Shown here: positions 35,852-40,323 of the stretch, piece after piece
How positions within the stretch are numbered: position 1 is the first letter of the stretch
Layout of the letters: every line of letters starts with the position of its first letter
Source: Lentisphaerota bacterium
GTDB taxonomy: Bacteria; Verrucomicrobiota; Lentisphaeria; Victivallales; Victivallaceae
NCBI GenBank assembly: GCA_015061545.1
Contig: SUWJ01000020.1
Coordinates: 1 to 40,323 of the forward strand
Reading direction: 5' to 3'
Length of the DNA: 40,323 bases
Program-made: the position numbers and the translations under genes
Notes under the pieces: generated by a model
What the model saw: the letters and a program-made list of their open reading frames with translations, nothing else
Told to the model about the DNA's origin: nothing
Database searches by the model: none

Positions 35852-36760
35852 TTATTTGGCAATATTCCGGAAGATCATACTCAAAACAGCCTTCTGGACG
35901 TGCAGACGGTTTTCCGCTTCGTCAAAGACTATGGACATATCTGAATCCATTACATCGGCTGCCACTTCTTCGCCGCGGTGAGCAGGCAGGCAATGGAGGA
36001 ACTTGACATCTTTTGCCGCGTGGCTCATCAACGCTGCATTCACCTGATAGGGTGCCAGCGTACTCAGGCGCTTGGCGCGTTCTTCTTCAAAGCCCATGCT
36101 CACCCATACATCGGTGTAGACATAATCGGCGTTTTTGACCGCTTCCACGGGGTCTTCGCACCACTGTACATAAGGCGCGCACTCTTCCAGTATCGCCTGA
36201 CAGGGGGCGTATTCTCTGGGGCTTGCCACCACCAGCTGCATTCCCGTAAGTTTGGCTGCCAGCATCAGACTGTTGGCAATATTGCTGGCTCCGTCCCCCA
36301 CAAAGACGGTTTTGACGTTCAGCGTGCCGCTCTTTTCCAGAATCGTGTACAAGTCGGCGAGGATCTGGCAGGGGTGATATTCGTCGGTCAGGGCGTTGAT
36401 AACGGGAATCGTTGCCACGCGCGCCAGTTCTTCAATATCCTGCTGCGAGAAAGTTCTGATCACGATCCCGTGCAGATAGCGGCTCAGCACGTTGGCAGTA
36501 TCCGCCACCGTTTCGCCGCGACCGATCTGCATACGGCTCTGATCCAGATAAAGCGGATTGCCGCCCAGTTCATGCACACCGACTTCAAAAGATACACGGG
36601 TACGGGTGGAACTCTTGGCGAAGATCAAACCGATACTTTTGCCTTTGAGTACATTACCTTCAAACGTGCCCCGTTCGCGCTTGAGCTTGCCGGTCAATTC
36701 AAAAAGCTCATCCAGTTCGCTGCGGTTGATATCGCGCAGCGTCAAAAGATCTTTATACAT
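35852..36760 (-). CDS. argF: Ornithine carbamoyltransferase
   Basis: Makes citrulline from ornithine and carbamoyl phosphate in arginine synthesis. The 302-residue protein has the carbamoyl-phosphate loop SSTRTR (50-55), the HPCQ motif (129-132), and the ornithine-side HCLPAHRGEE near the C-terminus, all diagnostic of OTC. AGAGG precedes ATG 36760. It lies 27 bases after argD and is surely in the same transcript. Confidence 0.97.
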   Translation of the reverse strand: MYKDLLTLRDINRSELDELFELTGKLKRERGTFEGNVLKGKSIGLIFAKSSTRTRVSFEVGVHELGGNPLYLDQSRMQIGRGETVADTANVLSRYLHGIVIRTFSQQDIEELARVATIPVINALTDEYHPCQILADLYTILEKSGTLNVKTVFVGDGASNIANSLMLAAKLTGMQLVVASPREYAPCQAILEECAPYVQWCEDPVEAVKNADYVYTDVWVSMGFEEERAKRLSTLAPYQVNAALMSHAAKDVKFLHCLPAHRGEEVAADVMDSDMSIVFDEAENRLHVQKAVLSMIFRNIAK

Positions 36761-36787
36761 ATTTCAACCTCTTTCTGAGAAATTTTT

Positions 36788-37990
36788 TCAGTCAAGCGTT
36801 ACCGCGTAATCTGCCAGTCCCGAAGCGATGCGTTCCAGCGCCATATTGGCTTCGTCGCGGGTAATGTTCAGCGGCGGCAGCAGCCGCAGCACCGTTTCGC
36901 CTGCCGTCAGCGTGATGAGTCTATGCTTGAGGATCGCTGTGGAGAGTGCCCCGGCGGGACGATCCAGCACGATGCCGATCATCAGACCGCGGCCGCGAAC
37001 CGCTTTGACAAACTTATATTCGCGGGTCATTTTGCCCAGCTCGCGCATCAGGTATTCGCCCTGCACGCGGCAGTTTTCCAACACATTTTCTTTTTCAAAG
37101 ACTTCCTGCACCGCCAACGCTGCGGCGCTGACCAGCGGAGTCCCGCCGAAGGTGCTGGCGTGTTCACCGGGTTTGAGGATATCGGCATACTTTCTGCTGA
37201 CCACAAACGCACCCATGGGCAGCCCGTTGGCGAGGGCTTTGGCCATGGAGAAGGCATCGGGCTGGATGCCGAAGCTCTGCCAGGCAAAAAGCGTACCGAT
37301 ACGGCCCATGCCGCATTGGACCTCGTCAAACAGCAGCATCAGATTTTTTTCGTCGCAAAGTTCGCGGACTTCCCGCAGATAGCGCGGATCGGCGGGCAGG
37401 ATCCCGCCTTCGCCCTGCACAGGTTCCAGCAAAATGGCGCAGGTTTTGTCGGTAATTGCGCCGCGGAGCGCTTCGATATCGTTGAATGGAACCTGACGGA
37501 ATCCGGGCATATCGGGTTCAAAACCCTTGCGGTACTTGGCGCGGCCGGTGGCGGCAAGGGTGGAAAGGGTGCGGCCGTGGAAGCTGTCTTCCATGGAAAT
37601 AATTTCGTTTCTGCCGGTGGCATTGCCGAATTTACGCGCCAGTTTGATCAATCCTTCGTTGGCTTCGGCGCCCGAGTTGGCAAAGAATACTGCGCCGTCA
37701 AAGCCTTTGGAGATAAGTTTTTCCGCCAGTCGGGGCGTTACATCGTTAAGATACAAGTTGGATATATGCACCAGCTTGCCCGCCTGCTCGGCGATCGCCT
37801 GAGTAATTACGGGGTGGGCGTGACCCAGATTGCAGACGCTGATGCCCGAAGCAAAGTCAAGAAACTCCCGGCCTCTTTCGTCATAAAGCCACGCGCCTTT
37901 GCCGTGAGTGAAATACTGTGCGGGGGCATAGGTCTGCAAAACATAATCGTGAAAAAGCTGAAAAGATTTTTCGCTGCCGTTGTATTCCAT
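36788..37990 (-). CDS. argD: Acetylornithine aminotransferase
   Basis: A PLP-dependent class III aminotransferase that makes N-acetylornithine, the arginine precursor. 400 residues. Class III motifs: SGAEANEGLIKLARKF, FHGRTL, the cofactor-side LLFDEVQCGMGR, and SMAKALANGLPMGAF with the PLP lysine. I chose ATG 37990 (MEYNGSEK), which has AAGGAG nine bases upstream and lies after the promoter at 38045-38073; a longer frame exists but has no such site. argF is directly downstream. The other arg genes are elsewhere. Confidence 0.95.
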   Translation of the reverse strand: MEYNGSEKSFQLFHDYVLQTYAPAQYFTHGKGAWLYDERGREFLDFASGISVCNLGHAHPVITQAIAEQAGKLVHISNLYLNDVTPRLAEKLISKGFDGAVFFANSGAEANEGLIKLARKFGNATGRNEIISMEDSFHGRTLSTLAATGRAKYRKGFEPDMPGFRQVPFNDIEALRGAITDKTCAILLEPVQGEGGILPADPRYLREVRELCDEKNLMLLFDEVQCGMGRIGTLFAWQSFGIQPDAFSMAKALANGLPMGAFVVSRKYADILKPGEHASTFGGTPLVSAAALAVQEVFEKENVLENCRVQGEYLMRELGKMTREYKFVKAVRGRGLMIGIVLDRPAGALSTAILKHRLITLTAGETVLRLLPPLNITRDEANMALERIASGLADYAVTLD

Positions 37991-38044
37991 AAAATGAAAC
38001 TCCTTAGTATGTATTAAAAATAACGCCAATTCCTGAAAATAATT

Positions 38045-38073
38045 AATTTATCACATATTTGGTAATTTTACAA
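38045..38073 (-). promoter_or_regulatory. Predicted promoter of argD-argF
   Basis: On the minus strand, TTGTAA (38073-38068), 17 bases, then TAAATT (38050-38045) with an extended TGA before it. I see no clear ARG-box pair. Confidence 0.5.
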
Positions 38074-38176
38074 GTAAAAAAGCAAAAAGAGCCGTTAAAG
38101 GGCGGTATTTTGGGCGGCAAAGCGCATTTTAAGGGCGTAAACGCTGTGCCGCAGCGGGATTTTTTGGGAGATATTC

Positions 38177-38204
38177 TTGCAAGCATGGAAAAAGATGTTA
38201 AATT
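38177..38204 (+). promoter_or_regulatory. Predicted promoter of gmhA-uppS
   Basis: TTGCAA (38177-38182), 16 bases, then TAAATT (38199-38204) with TG one base before it. The bases between this and the divergent arg promoter are G-rich and carry no recognised site. Confidence 0.45.
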
Positions 38205-38250
38205 AAGAGCAAAGCTATTTCAAAATCATAGAACAGGAGGTTGAGTTTTT

Positions 38251-38886
38251 ATGAATCCATCGGTTGCATCGCTGTTGAAACGTTATCCTGTGTTGGAAGA
38301 TATCGCTCCTGCTTTGGAGCAGGCGGTTGAGTTGTTGATCGGATGCGCTGCCCACGGCGGCAAGATCCTGACCGCAGGTAACGGCGGCAGCGCGGCGGAT
38401 GCCGACCATATTACCGGGGAGCTGCTGAAGGGGTTTATGAAAAAGCGTCCGCTGCCGCCGGAGCTTAAACAGGCTTTTGCCGATACTGCCATGGCAGGCG
38501 CTGAAGAGCTGGCCCATTCGCTGCAAATGGGTATTCCGGCAGTAAATCTGGGCAATGCTCAGGCGCTGGTCAGCGCTTTCGGCAACGATGTCAACCCGCA
38601 GGCGGCATTTGCCCAGCATTTATGGGCGCTGGCGCGTCCCGGGGATGTGTTTATCGGCATTTCCACCGGCGGCAATGCCGAAAATATCCGCTTGGCGCTG
38701 ATTGCGGCGCGGGCGGCAAAGGTAAAAAGTATTCTGCTGACCGGTAATAAAAACGGCGTTTGCGTGAACTATGCCGATACGGTGATTGCGGCACCTGCCG
38801 ATCAGACCTACCGGATTCAGGAACTGCATCTGCCGATCTACCATATGCTGTGCATGGCAGTCGAGGAGGCGCTTTATGGGGAGTGA
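38251..38886 (+). CDS. gmhA: Phosphoheptose isomerase-like SIS protein
   Basis: A 211-residue SIS-domain protein that most resembles GmhA, which converts sedoheptulose 7-phosphate to D-glycero-D-manno-heptose 7-phosphate, the first LPS-heptose step. The sugar-phosphate-binding loop GNGGSAADADHI, ISTGGNAENI, and the C-terminal QELHLPIYHMLC with the Glu and His that do catalysis in GmhA are all present. AGGAGG precedes the ATG nine bases upstream. uppS overlaps its last 11 bases. hldD in the same window agrees with a heptose role; DiaA-type SIS proteins are a less likely alternative. Confidence 0.88.
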   Translation: MNPSVASLLKRYPVLEDIAPALEQAVELLIGCAAHGGKILTAGNGGSAADADHITGELLKGFMKKRPLPPELKQAFADTAMAGAEELAHSLQMGIPAVNLGNAQALVSAFGNDVNPQAAFAQHLWALARPGDVFIGISTGGNAENIRLALIAARAAKVKSILLTGNKNGVCVNYADTVIAAPADQTYRIQELHLPIYHMLCMAVEEALYGE

Positions 38887-39598
38887 AAAAACCAAGCAGC
38901 TCAACCATCTGGCAATAATTATGGATGGCAACGGCCGCTGGGCGCAGGCGCGGAATCTGCCCCGCAGCGAGGGACACCGTGCGGGGGCGGACAACGTGTT
39001 GGAAATCGTCAAAAGCTGCCGGAAATTCAACATAAAATATCTGACCCTTTACGCATTCAGCACCGAAAACTGGAAGCGCCCCGCCGCCGAAGTCAACGCG
39101 TTGATGCTGCTGCTGGGGGAATTTATCGACAAAAAGCTGAAATTCATGCAGCAGGAAAATATCCGCTTCAACGCTATCGGCAGATTATCCGGATTGCCTG
39201 AAAGTGCGGGCAAAAAACTTTTGTATGCCATGGAGCAAACCCGCAACAACAGCGGCAATGTGCTGACTCTGGCATTGAATTACGGCGGGCGGCCCGAAAT
39301 TGCCGATGCCGCCCGCAAGATCGCTATGGCAGTCAAAAACGGCACCCTTGATGTTGAAAGTATCGACGAAGCTGCGTTCGGCAGATTTTTGTACGATCCG
39401 GAGCTGCCCGACCCCGATCTGGTCATCCGCACGTCGGGGGAATTGCGTTTGAGCAACTTTCTGCTCTGGCAAATGGCGTATTCGGAACTGTATGTGACCG
39501 ATGTATTGTGGCCCGATTTCAAAGAAAAAGAACTGCAATCTGCATTGCAGGCATTTGCCGGACGCGACCGTCGCTTTGGCGGCGTGAATAAGGCGTAA
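38876..39598 (+). CDS. uppS: Isoprenyl transferase (undecaprenyl diphosphate synthase)
   Basis: Makes the C55 lipid carrier for peptidoglycan and LPS from farnesyl diphosphate and IPP. The 240-residue protein has IIMDGNGRWA with the catalytic Asp-17, GHRAGA, LTLYAFSTENWKRP, NYGGRPEI and RTSGELRLSNFLLWQ, the cis-prenyltransferase set. The start at ATG 38876 has a perfect GAGGAGG site inside the end of gmhA; the two genes overlap by 11 bases and are coupled. A small CTTGAA/TTCAAG hairpin (39614-39628) lies after the stop. Confidence 0.96.
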   Translation: MGSEKTKQLNHLAIIMDGNGRWAQARNLPRSEGHRAGADNVLEIVKSCRKFNIKYLTLYAFSTENWKRPAAEVNALMLLLGEFIDKKLKFMQQENIRFNAIGRLSGLPESAGKKLLYAMEQTRNNSGNVLTLALNYGGRPEIADAARKIAMAVKNGTLDVESIDEAAFGRFLYDPELPDPDLVIRTSGELRLSNFLLWQMAYSELYVTDVLWPDFKEKELQSALQAFAGRDRRFGGVNKA

Positions 39599-39627
39599 AT
39601 AATAAATTTTGAGCTTGAAAAATTCAA

Positions 39628-39671
39628 GTGACGGCAAACTGACGGATAAGTGACGGAACTTTGACGGCGAA
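39628..39671. repeat. Four 11-bp direct repeats with TGACGG core
   Basis: TGACGG occurs at 39629, 39640, 39651 and 39662, exactly 11 bases apart; the unit is N-TGACGG-NN-AA with one variant. The array lies inside a pair of 9-base inverted repeats, TTTGAGCTT (39608-39616) and AAGCTCAAA (39702-39710). Eleven-base spacing is one helical turn and is the pattern of OmpR/PhoB-type response-regulator sites. No gene follows closely on either strand. Confidence 0.7.
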
Positions 39672-39756
39672 AGTTTTTGCAACACTTTTTTTGTAGCAAT
39701 TAAGCTCAAACACATATATTCAGCGCTATATATTTGCATTGGCTCATGAATTTGTT

Positions 39757-39786
39757 TTGAGGGGCAGCCGTTAACGATAATATAAA
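39757..39786 (+). promoter_or_regulatory. Possible promoter into the gene-free hairpin region
   Basis: TTGAGG (39757-39762), 18 bases, then TATAAA (39781-39786). The match is modest. It would drive a transcript across the hairpins to the terminator at 40226-40255. Confidence 0.25.
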
Positions 39787-39835
39787 TGCGCTTCAAGACC
39801 TGTTCGCTTGTTCAGCATGGTAGAGATTGCGCATC

Positions 39836-40060
39836 CCAGGAGGGCATTGGCATTGCCCTCCTGGACCTCCCTTGCTCGTTTGGGGGCTATATCCAGCGCG
39901 AGGTTACTTGGCGACTTTACAATAGAGCGGTCGCTGCCGCTCCCTTACCAACTTTTGCGGCTTCCCCGCAAAAGTTCCCTCAAACGCCGGGAGCTTCGCT
40001 CAACTCCGTTCGGCTTCGCGGAACTTTTCCGCTCGGTTTGCCGGAATATATCCGGCAAAC
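39836..40060. repeat. Hairpin-rich intergenic segment
   Basis: Three strong perfect palindromes: an 11-bp stem (39836-39846 with 39854-39864), a 10-bp stem (39951-39960 with 39966-39975) and a 10-bp stem (40036-40045 with 40051-40060). The loops are 7, 5 and 5 bases. A 124-codon open frame (39808-40182) passes through, but its codon pattern is poor and it is probably not a gene as such. The segment runs directly into copy B of the dispersed repeat and is probably part of the same mobile or repeated unit. Confidence 0.55.
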
Positions 40061-40071
40061 TGCCCTCTCAT

Positions 40072-40154
40072 GCGTTCGCGGCCCTGACCGGGCTTTGCGG
40101 CGTTCCGCCGCATGAGCTGTTGGCGAGCTTCATTGTGTTGCAAAACTCTGAATA
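40072..40154 (+). repeat. Dispersed repeat, copy B
   Basis: Identical to 1-113 apart from a missing 30-base stretch, a multiple of three that keeps the shared reading frame open. It follows the hairpin-rich segment. The sequence after 40154 no longer matches copy A. Confidence 0.75.
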
Positions 40155-40161
40155 CTTGAAG

Positions 40162-40198
40162 GGCATTTATCTATTTGTGTAACAAATAGATAAATGCC
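40162..40198. terminator. Perfect 16-bp hairpin
   Basis: GGCATTTATCTATTTG (40162-40177) and its complement (40183-40198) close a 5-base loop. No clear T-run follows on either strand. It could be a two-way terminator or part of the repeat element. Confidence 0.45.
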
Positions 40199-40225
40199 AA
40201 TAAAAGGTTTGGAAAAAAGATATTA

Positions 40226-40255
40226 TGAGAGACACAAGAGGTCTCTCATTTTTTT
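40226..40255 (+). terminator. Intrinsic terminator
   Basis: TGAGAGAC (40226-40233), a 7-base loop and GTCTCTCA (40241-40248), followed by seven T. It is oriented to end a plus-strand transcript, although no convincing plus-strand gene lies between uppS and here. The last ~70 bases of the window show nothing I can name. Confidence 0.75.
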
Positions 40256-40323
40256 GCACTGAAAACAAAAAGTGGTTTGCCTCTTGATAAAAACGGATTT
40301 ATGTTAATCCAAGAACACCGAAG

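Noticed and set aside
38059-38244. 61-codon open frame between argD and gmhA
   Set aside because: It contains the predicted gmhA promoter and has no ribosome-binding site or family match.
39808-40182. 124-codon open frame as a protein gene
   Set aside because: It crosses several perfect hairpins and the dispersed repeat, lacks a ribosome-binding site and matches no family.

Overview
The window looks like chromosomal DNA from a Gram-negative, outer-membrane-bearing bacterium, probably of the PVC group and most likely Lentisphaerota (Victivallales-like). The evidence is LptD plus heptose genes (gmhA, hldD), a type III glutamine synthetase, an Nbp35-type Mrp protein, a pectate-lyase-like surface lipoprotein, a 29-residue mS38/bS22-type ribosomal protein, and an ECF-like sigma factor beside a membrane Ser/Thr kinase carrying FGE-sulfatase and C-type-lectin domains. 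The taxonomic call is an inference from gene content; no rRNA or tRNA gene was seen. No prophage, IS transposase, integrase or CRISPR array was found.

Layout. 1-130: end of a dispersed repeat and a hairpin. 130-5755 (minus): secreted peptidase-like protein, MATE exporter, glutamine synthetase III, abundant-looking small lipoprotein. 6081-8955 (plus): SSS-family Na+/solute symporter and TrmO. 8959-10947 (minus): MurC/Mpl-like ligase and a lipoprotein. 11180-20140 (plus, one long co-directional run): acyltransferase/acyl-ACP ligase fusion, purD, rhomboid protease, queA, aroE, mrp, WbpP-like epimerase. 20234-21457 (minus): beta-helix lipoprotein. 21834-22233 (plus): rpsT and the 29-aa ribosomal protein. 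22416-24473 (minus): ispH-galK. 24666-27140 (plus): recJ and the sigma factor. 27074-29956 (minus): the kinase/FGE/lectin protein, whose 3' end overlaps the sigma gene. 30149-30285: candidate small RNA. 30414-35765 (minus): dehydrogenase-lptD-hldD. 35852-37990 (minus): argD-argF. 38251-39598 (plus): gmhA-uppS. 39599-40323: gene-free repeat and hairpin region.

How the genes fit together. Envelope building is the main theme: GmhA and HldD make and epimerise the heptose precursor of LPS, LptD inserts LPS in the outer membrane, UppS makes the undecaprenyl carrier, the WbpP-like epimerase supplies a surface sugar nucleotide, the Mur ligase acts on cell-wall precursors, IspH supplies isoprenoids, and the Aas-like fusion remodels phospholipids. 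Nitrogen and amino-acid supply (GlnN, ArgD, ArgF, AroE), purines (PurD), tRNA modification (QueA, TrmO) and repair (RecJ) complete a mostly housekeeping chromosome.

The best candidate for a little-described system is the convergent sigma factor/transmembrane kinase pair (26481-29956), in which a DPG-type kinase is joined across one membrane segment to a cysteine-less FGE domain and two tandem C-type-lectin domains, with a possible small RNA upstream. Other points of interest are an 11-bp-phased TGACGG array, a dispersed repeat seen at both window ends, and a dehydrogenase with two tandem Rossmann domains.
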